From the NCBI GenBank assembly GCA_003996215.1, contig QJPP01001789.1, positions 310,001 to 374,000 on the forward strand: 64,000 nt of DNA, in the 5' to 3' direction. A model generated the notes under the pieces. It was not told the DNA's origin. It worked only from the letters and a program-made list of their open reading frames with translations, and made no database searches. A program made the position numbers and the translations under genes. This document shows positions 45,151 to 55,734 of this stretch, in pieces; within the stretch, counting starts at the first letter, position 1; each line of letters opens with the position of its first letter. This DNA comes from Jaltomata sinuosa. Lineage: Eukaryota > Streptophyta > Magnoliopsida > Solanales > Solanaceae.

Positions 45151-45309
45151 TTAATATGTATTGTTGGAATAACATGTATACATACTGGTTTACTTTATAG
45201 TTGAAATAATAGGTATTACATATTATTGATAAACATATTGGTCTACTGAATAATTGAAATAATTGATAAACATATTGACCTACATATTCGAACGACTGAA
45301 GCAAACCTC

Positions 45310-45520
45310 AATAAAACACTGTTCAGTTACTCTTTGATACCACGAGAGTATATTATACTTTGATGGTATCAAGGAGGAAGAAGTAGTCCTTCAATAAAGA
45401 CACTGCTTAGTTTCTCTTTGATATCATCAGAGTATATTCATATATTGTAATTTACTGTGACAGTATCAAAGAGGAAAAAAAAAGTGGGCGCTGACATCAA
45501 TATGACGTCAGCCCGCATTT
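45310..45520. repeat. duplicated short hairpins and a palindrome
   Basis: CTCTTTGATACCA (45330-45342) faces TGGTATCAAGGAG (45364-45376). About 84 bp on, CTCTTTGATATCA faces CAGTATCAAAGAGG. Both left arms are preceded by related ACTG-TTAGTTA-type sequence, so a ~85-bp unit was duplicated. Then GGGCGCTGACATCA faces TGACGTCAGCCCG at 45486-45515. Confidence 0.7.
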
Positions 45521-46275
45521 TTTTTATAGATAAATGTCATTTTAGGATAAAAAGGGGTATGAAAGTAATGAAGCATTTGAGGATAAATAGTTTTCTTTTT
45601 TGAGATACAAGTATTCTTTTTCCTTTTTTTTATCATATTCAATTACCGAAATCATATCAAGAAAATATGAGATATATTTTAATACAATATCAATTTTAAT
45701 GAGAGATATTTAAAGAGATGGAATGAAAGAGAAAAATTGAAGGAGACTAGGAGAGATTTAAGAAAATAGAAGGAAAGGGAGAAAAAATAGAGGAGAGAGA
45801 AAGGATGGAATGGAAAAGGAAAAAGGGAGAGTTTAAGGAGATGGTTACTCAATATCATTTTTTGGGGTTTAATTTGCTAAATAAAATATTTAATTAAATA
45901 TATGTCAATTTTATCAAGCAATTGTAGATACATGTCAATGTTTTAAGATTTTGAAAATGATCTAATTCTAATGTTACGGGGAAAGTGCATCGATATTCGC
46001 TTTTAATGTTGTCATATAACTAATATGTACTTTATAATTTATTTTGTAAGCTTACCCGCTTTACAATAAAGGTCAGATAATCGCGTCTGAAGCTTGACCT
46101 TTAGACATTTGCGTCTGAAAGTGTGTGCTTGTGAAGGCTTAATATCAAACGTTTTCGCCTCATATATTTAGTATGACTTGCAAAGGTAATCGTTCCGACA
46201 TTTTTGACTGAGGTGCATATAAAAATTGATTAAACTTTCAGTCATGTATGTCTGAATCTTTTCATGTATGTTTGA
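45521..46275. other. AT-rich spacer, purine-rich at 45720-45840
   Basis: No gene seen. 45720-45840 is rich in GAGA/GGAA on the plus strand. Confidence 0.45.
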
Positions 46276-46860
46276 AATACATGTAAAAACGGACTGAAAT
46301 TCCAGACATGTGCGTTTGAACAAAACATAATAATTTATTCTTCGAATTTCAACAACTCAACACACGATTCAACACTCAAATATACTCTAAATTTTGAAAT
46401 ATAAGTTCCATATATCATAAAGAACAAAATACCATCATCAATTTATCAAAAAACACATAAATCTAATAAACTCATTTAACACCCTTTTTAATTTTTCAAA
46501 TTTGCACTTTAGTCATGCACACACGAGTGAACAACATGTAAAAAATGGACTGAAATTTCAGACATGTGAATCTGAAAAGTTTTGTCAAAAATTAATAATT
46601 TATTTATCAAATTTAAACATTCAAATCTACTCCAAATAAGCTCAAGTTTGAAACATAAGTTTAATGAACAAACTCCAATCATCAATTTGACAATATAACA
46701 ACAAATTTAACAAACTAATTTAACACCATTTTAATTTTTTAATGTATGTTTTCGCTCAGTCATACATGACTGAAACACATGTTAAAATTGGTTAAAATTT
46801 TAGTTATATGTGTCCAAATGCAGTAGTGAAAAAGAAGCATATTATTTTGCCTGAAAGTTG
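46276..46860 (+). repeat. diverged ~245-bp tandem repeat, 2-3 copies
   Basis: ACATGTAAAAACGGACTGAA at about 46282, ACATGTAAAAAATGGACTGA at about 46533 and ACATGTTAAAATTGGTTAAA at about 46778, each followed by a TTTCAGACATGTG-like phrase. The spaces between also align (ACTCAAAT...TACTC, then AACAAACTCATTTAACACC). No coding sense. Confidence 0.7.
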
Positions 46861-46979
46861 TCTAATATTGGGTATTCGTGCAAAAAAATATAAGACGGAT
46901 ATTACTTAAACAAGACGACTAAAATATGACTCTTGACAAAAAAATTACGCCCGTGTCAGTATGGGCCCAATATATGTTA

Positions 46980-47428
46980 CTCCTTCTATATGCGACACAT
47001 GAAATTTGGAGAGTCAATCAATTTTTTATATATTTATTTTAAATATTTTAAGTTTTTGATTATTGAGATTTATATTATACTTTTTACGTCATTTTCAAAT
47101 AATATATGTTACTCCCTCTATCCCAATTTATATGGCACAAATAGAATTTGGAGAGTAATTCAATTTTTTTATATGATTTTTAAATATTTTAAGTTGTTAA
47201 TTATTGTGATTTATAGTACTTTTTACGTAATCTTCAAATAATATATGTTACTCCCTCTGTCCTAATTTATGTGGCACTGATAGAATTTTAAGAGTCAACC
47301 AATTTTTTTTATACTTTTTAAATATTTTAAATTCTTAATTATTGTGATTTATAATACTCTTTACGTAATTTTTAAATGTATAACAAATTAAAAAGAAGAG
47401 TAAAATAAATAAATTAAAATGGAGAGAG
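46980..47428. mobile_element. Stowaway-like MITE with three tandem left arms
   Basis: TATGTTACTCCCTC-type starts at 46980, 47112 and 47251 are each followed by nearly the same ~130 bp (TATGGCAC, GAATTTGGAGAGT, TTTTTAAATATTTTAAGTT, TTTTTACGTAAT). Only one right end (AAAATGGAGAGAG|TA) is present, at 47428. Confidence 0.75.
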
Positions 47429-47452
47429 TATTAAATTATACAGAAATACTCT

Positions 47453-47497
47453 CGACTAGAAGCAGTCATGTCAACAAACAACTGCTTGCTTCTAGCC
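47453..47497 (+). repeat. imperfect hairpin
   Basis: CTAGAAGCAGT (47456-47466) faces ACTGCTTGCTTCTAG (47481-47495), with four unpaired bases. It stands directly beside the stronger hairpin at 47531-47587. Confidence 0.55.
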
Positions 47498-47530
47498 GCA
47501 ATGCCCCACAATTTCAAGAAAATCACCCTT

Positions 47531-47587
47531 GGCTGCAAGCACACAGCTCAAAAGCACGTGTTGACGAAGAGCTGTGTGCTTGTAGCC
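47531..47587 (+). repeat. near-perfect 19-bp hairpin
   Basis: GGCTGCAAGCACACAGCTC (47531-47549) and GAGCTGTGTGCTTGTAGCC (47569-47587) pair over 19 positions with one G-T wobble, around a 19-base loop. No element edges were identified. Confidence 0.75.
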
Positions 47588-47682
47588 TCCTATTAGATAA
47601 CTTAACATGGTTAAAATATGATGTTATTAAGTATTGGCAGGACTATTGGCATCAACCATAAAGTAATAATAAATAAATCAAA

Positions 47683-48869
47683 ATGATTAAAAAATGCTCT
47701 TAAACTATATATAATTGAACAAAAGTGTTTGTCGTTAATAATTTGGCTCAAAAATGTCTCTGTCGTTAATAGTTTGGTCTAAAAATGTCCGTGTCATTAA
47801 TAATTTAGCTAAAAAATGCTCCTATTATTTCTTTATTGGATCAAAGATGTCTTTTTCGTGATAAACATATTATTTTCTTTCTTTTTAAATACATTCTTTA
47901 CCTAATAAAAAATCTATTTTTCAAGAACCATTTTCTTGTTTCCTTTCTTTTAAAATCTCTTTAACTCATAAAAAAGTGACAAATAAGTTTTTTTCTTCTT
48001 TATGTCATTTTATCAATTAAATAGAATAATCTTATGTACTTTTTAATTAATAATATAGGTCATATATATAAGAACAAGTAACCAATTAGTATATGATTGT
48101 TCATTGATAAATGAAGCTCTCTCTTTATCATATCATGCCAAATGCAACATCCTTTTTCCTTCTCGTGAATCAAAGAGCACCTAGCGCCTAGAGGAGCAAA
48201 ACTTATTTTGCCTTTCAGGGTAATGCGGCGCATAAAAAGGGTTGGCCCGTCAAAATTCTGGCTCTTCGCGAATGAAGTCCAGAATCAACAAGGGTTCAAA
48301 TTTTCATTTAGATAATGATAAAATTCTTTTTCCTAATAAAATAGAAAATATTTAATTTCTTAATCTTTTCCGACTTGAAGAAGGATACATGTTTGCTAAT
48401 ATAATTCTTGACTTTAAAGTTGAGAAACAACAATCATAATGCCATAAAACAAGAAATTTATTACATTGCTTCAAATCAATAAATTTCTTTAATATATCGT
48501 TGATGGAGTTATTGTTGACCCTTTTTTTATTTGAACTTTAAAATCAAGGAATATATCGGCAAATGCTTACTACACTTCAATTCAAAAAAGATTAAGAAAT
48601 AAAAACATTTCATAGTTTATTAGGATTTTTTTTATATCAGTTAAAGGGATTTTAAAAGAAAAGAAATAAGAAAAAAGTTCTTTAAAAATAATATTTTTGT
48701 TAGGTTATAAATTGCCCCTGATATAATAATTTGGCTTAAAAATGTCCCTGTTGTTAATGATAGGGGTATTTTTGAGCCAAATTATTAACATCAAAGATAT
48801 TTTTGGATCAAACTATTAATGGAGGACATTTTTATTCAATTTCACATAATTTAAAGGCATTTTAACCCT
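47683..48869. mobile_element. foldback/MITE-like element (about 1.2 kb)
   Basis: AAAATGCTCTTAAACTATAT and GTCGTTAATAATTTGGCTCA at the left face GAGCCAAATTATTAACATC and TTTAAAGGCATTTTAA at the right. Inside are repeated TTAATAGTTTGG(C/T)C phrases and an AT-rich SNP-decayed centre. No transposase or clear target duplication. Confidence 0.6.
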
Positions 48870-48904
48870 TTTTCGTAAATGAATAAAAAGATTTTTAATG
48901 CAAA

Positions 48905-49095
48905 TTAATGACAGTGCAATGAGATTAGGTGTTGGGGTTCCAGTTAGGATGGATACGGTTATTTTACTCTTAATCAGAGGTTTCATATTTTGAGTCTTGG
49001 GTATAAATAAAATATTGTTAGGGAGTGCTTCCCCTTAAGTAGATCTCACGCGGTACGAATCCAAATTAGTCTGGACTATGGAGGGTGAAAACAAT
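48905..49095 (+). mobile_element. degenerate SolS-like SINE
   Basis: An internal-promoter-like stretch (CAGAGGTTTCATATTTTGAGTC) is followed by GTTAGGGAGTGCTTCCCCTTA and GCGGTACGAATCCAAATTAGT, which resemble the body of nightshade SINEs. Ends are unclear. Confidence 0.55.
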
Positions 49096-49689
49096 TTCAA
49101 AGAGGTGGACGAATGATGCGATGACACGTGATGAGAATGGCCGATTGCAGCAGTACGCTAAGATGCATTGGAATAACATCTTCAGGGCATGACCACAGAA
49201 TGCGACTACGTTCGGGAAGGTTCAGAGTTAAGACTATCATAACCATTGCCTAGCCGGTAAGGTCCATCTGACGTCTCCGGAGGCACAAGTCCGAATTTGG
49301 AACCACAGTTGAGTGATCGAGATAAGGATAAGATAGGATTGTCAATTCGCAAATCAGGAAAGTTATCGAGATTCAAACTGATCGATATACAACTGTAGAG
49401 TTCGTGACTTAGTGAAAGACTTGAGAGGGGAGAATTCAATGGAGGTTGCTCCCTAGGCTTTATCTATTAATATCCACTTAATCATATCTTTTGTATAAGG
49501 GTTCCACATATTTCTTATTTAAGCACTCATATACTAGGTGTTTTTAAGCATTGCTACAAAGGCTTTCGGTTCTCAAGACTTTAGGCCATTGTCATCAATA
49601 TTGCAATACAAATTCTACATTCGGCTACTATCAAATACTATTATTCTTGCATTAATTTATTGTTCAATTATTGATATCTATTTCATTGT
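49096..49689. other. spacer, no recognised gene
   Basis: 49190-49440 is less AT-rich than its surroundings and gives short ORFs on both strands, none recognised. Confidence 0.4.
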
Positions 49690-49930
49690 TTTTTTTAACC
49701 TTCAGGGAAATCCACAACCTCTACCCTTTGGGTAAGCACTCTGTGGTGAGCACTTTGGTAACTTGCTCACTGTGCAATAGCTCGCAAACCACACAGAAAA
49801 TATAAACCGCACTAGGTAAGCCCCATGCGACGAGCTCATGACTGAGCGACATACAGAGGCTGGATTCTATCCCAGGTTTTCCACATGGATGACCCACTTT
49901 TCAACCACTCAACCATGCTCTTGCGGGCAT
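49690..49930 (-). mobile_element. SolS-type SINE
   Basis: Plus strand reads CCACAACCTCTACCCTTTGG, then AATAGCTCGCAAACCACACA and TAGGTAAGCCCCATGCGACG, and ends with GACCCACTTTTCAACCACTC. This is the reverse complement of a nightshade SINE; on the minus strand the tRNA-like head with GGTTGAGTGGTTGAAAAGTGG is at about 49890-49925. Confidence 0.68.
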
Positions 49931-50439
49931 CTATCTTAAACAAGGACCTCTTAAACCATATTCATAAATTCAACGGTACTGCTTTAGGGGTACAAAAAAA
50001 AACGTTCACATAGTCATATCCCTACTGTTCTGCTAGTTAAATTCCATTTTTCACTTGGGAAGTTTAATATCTTAGCAACATAAGACTACTACTACCAAAT
50101 CCCCAAAGTTAACAATTCCATTAAGATCCATCTTAGGAATATTTGGATGATACTCGTATCTTCTGCTAATTCTTGTTTCCAGGGGCAGTATGGCCTAAGG
50201 AGCCATAGATACGGGGCTGGGGAAACCATAAGGTGACACCATAGACAGCCTGCAAAAGATACATAAATATAATGAGTTATGCTACATTTCAAGTCAATGA
50301 CCTTATATTAAATTAAAGAACATCACCTAATAGTATTGCACATTTTTAAGATGAAAAATAAGGGATTATTTTGTTTAGAGACAAGTTACGCAGGAATTAG
50401 AAATGTAAATATAAGTAATACAAATATTGCATTACTTAT
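49931..50439. other. spacer with an unassigned exon-like stretch on the minus strand
   Basis: On the minus strand, about 50250-50075 follows an acceptor-like TATCTTTTGCAG and reads SMVSPYGFPSPVSMAP, one stop, then RRYEYHPNIPKMDLNGIVNF. It looks protein-like but I do not recognise it; it could be a relic exon. Confidence 0.3.
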
Positions 50440-52140
50440 CTATTGATAAAATTCAAAAAAATTTATTTGGAACCACCACCTTAAGTCACAAAATACACTA
50501 TATTAATTGGGATACTTTCACTCTTCCTAAAGAGAAAGGTTGTTTAAGTATTAAAAGGATTCGGGAGAAAAACAATGCTCTCCTTACCACCCTTGTGTGG
50601 AGGCTTCTAACAAATCATTAAGACACTCTGGGCTAAAAACCTAACTCACAAACATAACGCGAATACTTCATCTTCTACCACTCCTATATATGGAAAAATA
50701 TCATAAAAGGAGGTCACTATTGCTCTAAGGCTGTTGGTTGGGCCTTTGGACCTGGCACAACCATAAATGTATGGAATTTTCGGTGTATACCCGATACACC
50801 TCTTTTGACATCCATCATCCATGGATCCTTAGAGATTGAAGAAGCATCCCTCAAACACTCTGACCTCTGGGATGGGACTGGGGAAGAGTTTCCTTCTCCA
50901 TCCCAGAGACTCTGGCTGAAATGCATCAACTATATCTCTTAACAACAATCCTAGCAAAATAGACACCCCTTATGGATCATAAAATTCTTTCTTTGGCAAT
51001 GCTTCCATAATGGTCGGGACACTAAAGAGTACATACACCATATAGGGATAGACATTGATCCTGCCTACCCTATTTTTTATTCAATAAAGAAGAATATTCA
51101 TCACATCTATTTCGAGTTTCCCATTGCAAATTTTTTTTTGGCTTGACTTGGGCTTTTACATAATCTTTCCATTAGTTAAAAACATTGGTCACAACATCTC
51201 AAAGGACTCAATCCACCAATTCAAATTTTGGCGCTCAGTTGGATTGAAATACTGCCTTTCTCTATTTTGCATATATAGCAAAATAGAAATCACAATGTGT
51301 TTAATCACACAAACATCAACCTCTCCCTTCTAACTTTGATGATAAGAGTTTTCGAATATAAATATTTCACAAATAGTATCGATAAAACTGCTATCTCTAA
51401 AATCATTCACATCAAATGGATGATCCCTCCCTCTGGCTTCTTTAATCTTAACACTGATGGTGCTTTCAAGAAAAGGACTTATGCGACTGTTGGTGGAGTG
51501 ATTGGAAATGCTAATGGAGATTGGGTCGTGAGATATTATCAAAAAAATATGTGCTATATCCCACACTCAAGCGGAGCTAATGTCACTTCAACATGGATTA
51601 TACCTGGCCATATCTTAGAACCTCACCCATGTTGATATTGAAACATATTCCATTGAGGTATTATAATTATTGGAATCAAATCATCCTATATATTTATCAA
51701 GCTACAATCGATATTTTCAGGTCCATGTTGAAGAAGTTGTAAAATCCAAGTGATCCACTAGAGCTTTCAAGAAGAAAATCAAGTAGTGCACCTTTTGACA
51801 AAAAAAGAAATGAAGCTAGCTATATGATTGTCTAACTACTACGGAAACTCCACCTCCAACTGTTTCTGAAGTAGTTCAGGCAAAGAGGCAAGAGATAACC
51901 ACAACCAAAGTAATTCTTGATGTTTTGTGTAACAAATTAATTAGCTTTGAAAATGTTCATGCAATGGATGCTACTATTAATAGTGCATAGGCACTTACTA
52001 TTCCTTATGTAATTATGTAGTTTCTATATAAGTAATATTATCTATTTCAATCAAAATAATGTGTTTATTCAAACTATTTGATCATTTATTGAAGTTAAGA
52101 TTAATTTGGTAAAAAATAACTAATACCTTCTTGAATATTT
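50440..52140 (+). pseudogene. LINE 3' end, copy 1 (RT tail, zinc-binding, RNase H)
   Basis: Begins abruptly inside the RT C-terminal region (DKIQKN, then KIHYINWDTFTLPKEKG). It continues through the GGHY-SKAVGWAFGPGTT segment, a degraded zf-RVT region (50980-51120) and the RNase H start IIHIKWMIPPSGFFNLNTDG (51395 onward), with GVIGNANGDWVVRYYQK. Frameshifts and stops are frequent. The 3' tail (TAGTGCATAGGCACTTACTATTCC at about 51980) and a further ~70 bp of non-coding sequence to 52137 are shared with copy 2. LINE ORF2 would reverse-transcribe its own mRNA at the target site; this copy cannot. Confidence 0.85.
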
Positions 52141-52312
52141 AAAATGAAACTTACTGTAAAGTAAATTTTCAAGGTTAAATAGGCATTCCGGCATAAAAAT
52201 GTGATATTTGACAAAAAATAATTAGAAGTGGATATTAGGAAGTATGAAGTTGGGTGTGGATATGTGTTCAATTAACTTGAAAAAAGTAGAAAGTTTGTGA
52301 GTGGAAAAAAGT
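52141..52312. other. spacer and probable 3' UTR of the JAZ-like gene
   Basis: Downstream of the minus-strand stop codon at 52313-52315. AT-rich. No clear poly(A) signal was singled out. Confidence 0.35.
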
Positions 52313-52815
52313 TCACCTCTCTTTTTGCTTCTCCAAGAATCTAACCAAGGAGCTTCTCCTTGCCAATGGTAGATCTACATGCAATAAAAACCAATTTACT
52401 AAGAGAATAATTTGAAGATGAACAAAATATTATCAAATTTAATTTTCAAAGGGGAAGGAAAAGAAACATGTTTAACCTCCCGTTAATGTTTTCGCAAACA
52501 ATTGTTTTCTTGACGAAAAGATATCCCTAATTTTTGACATTTCTGCAAATTTTAAAATATCCTCCGCCTACGTACACAACAAATAATCCATAAATCACTA
52601 TTACATGTAACCAATTCAAAGGTAAAAGGAAACATATCAGGAATCAATGGCATTTGATTGATAAAAACCTTGCCATTGGAGACATCAAAAACCGCGATTG
52701 TTCCATCGTATAAAATAGTCAGAGTCACAATTTTCATGCCATTTTCCAAGCCACTGCAAAGCCTAAATAATAAAATCAATTCCAAAATCAATAGATTAGT
52801 ATTTTCATTGTCCAA
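52313..52815 (-). CDS. small JAZ/TIFY-family repressor-like gene, three exons, uncertain 5' end
   Basis: Minus strand. Exon 1 ends at 52669 and encodes LTILYDGTIAVFDVSNGK; exon 2 (52567-52477) encodes AEDILKFAEMSKIRDIFSS and more; exon 3 (52374-52313) encodes LPLARRSSLVRFLEKQKER then TGA. Introns of 101 and 102 bp have GT...AG ends (AAG|GTTTTT...TACGTAG|GCG; GAG|GTTAAA...CATGTAG|AT), and the reading frame is kept across both. Exons 1-2 form a TIFY domain (TILYDG; KAxxIL) and exon 3 a Jas motif with the LPIARR-type degron and SLxxFLEKxKxR. JAZ proteins bind MYC factors and COI1 and repress jasmonate responses in the nucleus. An LxLxL-type stretch (LILELILLF) precedes the TIFY domain in frame, but the only in-frame ATG is 52735-52737; an ATG at 52806-52808 is one base out of frame. 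The protein would be about 73-100 residues, short for the family, and lacks the usual C-terminal PY. It may be a recently damaged gene or a mini-JAZ. Confidence 0.75.
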
Positions 52816-53244
52816 ATCATTAATTGAGTCAATGCAAGCATTATGTTTGCTAAAAATATTTTTCTAGCCCTTTCCAATTTTTTATTTTAAATTATATTTT
52901 TTTTTATTGAGATCTTTAATTTTTACACATAAATGCTCTGCATTTTTTAGACGAGCTATTGCCATACAAAATTATAAGAGGAAAAGAGATCTCATTTCCC
53001 CGGACTTCTAGAGGGAGTACAAATAAAAGAGCACATTAATACGCTGATGATGATAATTCCTTTATTTCTTTCCTTTTTTTGATCTTCTTCTAGAGGTAGA
53101 AGGTGTGACGGCACACAAACTTGATTGTGCAGACGTATGATTCCTAGGTTTAGTATGGCAGTGTCAATTGCTAAATTAATTCCAAATCAGAAATGAAATT
53201 TAATTAAGTATTGTCTTTACAGAAAAATAAGAAAGTTCATGATC
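52816..53244. other. upstream region of the JAZ-like gene
   Basis: AT-rich. A single Stowaway-like phrase (TAGAGGGAGTACAAATAAA) lies near 53010. I could not identify an additional 5' exon or a G-box (CACGTG). Confidence 0.4.
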
Positions 53245-55350
53245 TACTTTTTATAAAAGCTAGTAACACCTTTGGTAAATACTTGGGTTTTTTAGTGCTC
53301 AACCGGTTATCCCAAGCCATGTGATTACCAATACATTACTAATAATATGAACAATAGACTGGACAATTGAAAAACAAATTTCTTGACCCCTGCTGGTCGT
53401 CTCATCCTTGCCAACTGAATACTCATTTTCATCCTGGCTTATACCATGCAATGTTTTCACATCCCTACCAGTTTTTGCGAAGTTATTGATAAAATTCAAA
53501 AAAAAATTATTTGGGGAGCCACCACCTTAGGGAACAAAATACACTACATTAATTGGAACATTGTCACTCTTTCTAAAGACAAAGGTGGTTTGGGTATTAA
53601 AAAAGCTCGGGATAATAACAATTCTCTCCTTACCACCTCGCGGGGAGGCTTCTAACAAACCACAAAATCCTCTGGACTAAAGCCCTAACTCACAAATATA
53701 ACACTAATACTGGCCACTCCTTTATATGAAAAACATCATGAATGGAGGGCACTACTACTCTAAGGCTGTTGGTTGGGCCCCTAGACCTAGCACAACCATA
53801 AATATTAGGAATTTTAGGTGGATACTCGATACACCTCCTTTGAGATCCATCATTCAAGGTCCCTTAGAAATTGAAGAACTAGCCCTAAAACTCTTTGACC
53901 TATGCGATGGGACTAAATGAGACTGAGTGAGAATTGACATCTCCATCCCACAGACTGTGGGTGACAATGCATCATTTATATCGCTTAACAACAATCCTAA
54001 TAAAATAGACACTTCTTATTGGGCCTTTGGCGATAATGGCCTATTCTCCTCTAAATCAATCTATAATCGTATGGATCATAATAACCATACTCCTTACCCT
54101 TTTAATTGGATTTGTCCCATTAAGACTCTTTAGCAAAATAAACTTCTTTCTTTGGCACTGCTTTCATAATAGACTGCCCACTAAAGAGTGCATACACCAT
54201 ATAGAGAGAGAAATTGATCCTGTCTGCTCAATTTTTTATTCACCAAAGGAGAACATTAATCACATCTTTTTTCGAGTTTCCCATCGCAGACAAAATTTAG
54301 TCTTGACTTGGGCCTAAATCTACATAATCTTGCCATTAATGAAAATACTGGTTAAAACTTTTCAAGGGGCTCAATTGATCAGTTTAAATATTGACCCTTA
54401 CTTGGATTGAGATACTGCTTTTTTGCTATTTGGCATTTATGACAAAATAGAAATCACAATTTGTTTGATCACACAAACAACACCTCTCCCTTCAAACTGT
54501 CAAAATGAGAGCTTCTGAATATAAATATTCCACAAACAGTATTGACAACACTAGTATCTCTAATATCATTCACATTAAATGGATGATTCCTCCCTCTGAC
54601 TTCTTTAAACTTAACATTGACGGTGCTTCCAAAAAAAAAATGAATGTTATTGTTGGTGGAGTGATTAGAAACTCTAATGGTGATTGGGCCGTCGGATATT
54701 ATCAAAAAGCATGTGCTATATCCTACACTCAGAAGGAGCTAATGGCACTTCAACATGAATTATACCTTGCTATATTTAAGAGCCTCGCCCATGTTGAAAT
54801 TAAAATAGATTCCATTCAGGTGTTACAATTATTGGAATGAGATCATCCTATTTATCAGGCTACAATTGATATTTGCAGGTCCATTTTAAAGAAGATGCAA
54901 AATCTAGTGATCTTGCATAGCTTTCGTGAAGAAAACCAAGTAGCACACCTTTTTGCAAAAGAAGGAATGAAGGAAATCAAGCAAGATATATATAATTATG
55001 TAACTACTACGACAACTCCACCTCCAACCATTTCAGCAGTAGTTCAGGTGGACAGGCAAAGAACAACGACAAAAAAATAGTTTATGATGTTTTGTGTAGA
55101 AAACTAATTAACTATGAAAATGTTTGTGTGATGAATTCTACTACTAATAGTGCTTAGGCACTTACTATTCCTTATGTAACTATGTAATTTTTATATAAAT
55201 TATATTATCCATTTCAATTAAAAAATTTGTTTGTTAAAGGTTACCCTTTATATCTCCTAAAGTTACCCTTTATGTCTTTTCGATCAAACTATTTGATCAT
55301 TTATCAAAGTTAAGATTAATTTGGAGAAAAACAACTATTACCTTCCTGAT
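53245..55350 (+). pseudogene. LINE 3' end, copy 2 (RT C-terminus, zinc-binding, RNase H)
   Basis: Starts with RT sequence (ASNTFGKYLGF at about 53262, then NNRLDN and AGRLILAN with stops) that copy 1 lacks. It then follows copy 1: IDKIQKKIIWGATTLGNKI, GGLGIKKARDNNNSLL, HYYSKAVGWAPRP, the zf-RVT region with NWICPIKTL (54100) and FLWHCFHNRLPTKECIHHIE, and RNase H with IIHIKWMIPPSDFFKLNIDG, GVIRNSNGDWAVGYYQKACA and HSFREENQVAHLFAKEGM. Stops remain between blocks. The tail TTAGGCACTTACTATTCCTT and the non-coding end to about 55350 match copy 1. It is better preserved than copy 1. Confidence 0.87.
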
Positions 55351-55734
55351 TAATTTGGAGAAAAATGTAACGACCGGATCCGTCGTTACGGGTAGTTCAA
55401 TCGTTCCAAGTTTTAGAGTTAGAAAACTCCGGGTTTGGGAGTTTGAAATTCTGGGCTAGACTAGCCTCGGCCGGTTTTGGAACGAGGTAGAGTCTAGGAA
55501 AATCCGAGTAAGGATTGGTCTTTGTGTCTTGTGTTGAGCTAGTTTTCCACGTAGCCAAGACATAAAGGAGTCCGGAGACTTTTCAGAATTGAATTTGGGT
55601 AGGTAGAACTCCCGGAATCGCGTTCGACGTGAAGGAGTTATTTTGGATCGTCGGGGAAAGCAAGTGTGTTGTAAAATGGCCAAAACTGGGAGAATTCTGG
55701 ACATTCTATCCGTGACGGGCGCAACCGTGCGCGA

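Noticed and set aside
50717..50929. Minus-strand 70-codon ORF
   Set aside because: Antisense shadow of LINE copy 1.
52658..52867. 69-codon plus-strand ORF
   Set aside because: Antisense shadow of the TIFY exon of the JAZ-like gene.
53090..53170. Possible upstream exon of the JAZ-like gene on the minus strand (Ser/Arg/Lys-rich)
   Set aside because: It ends in a stop and has no donor site leading to the TIFY exon.
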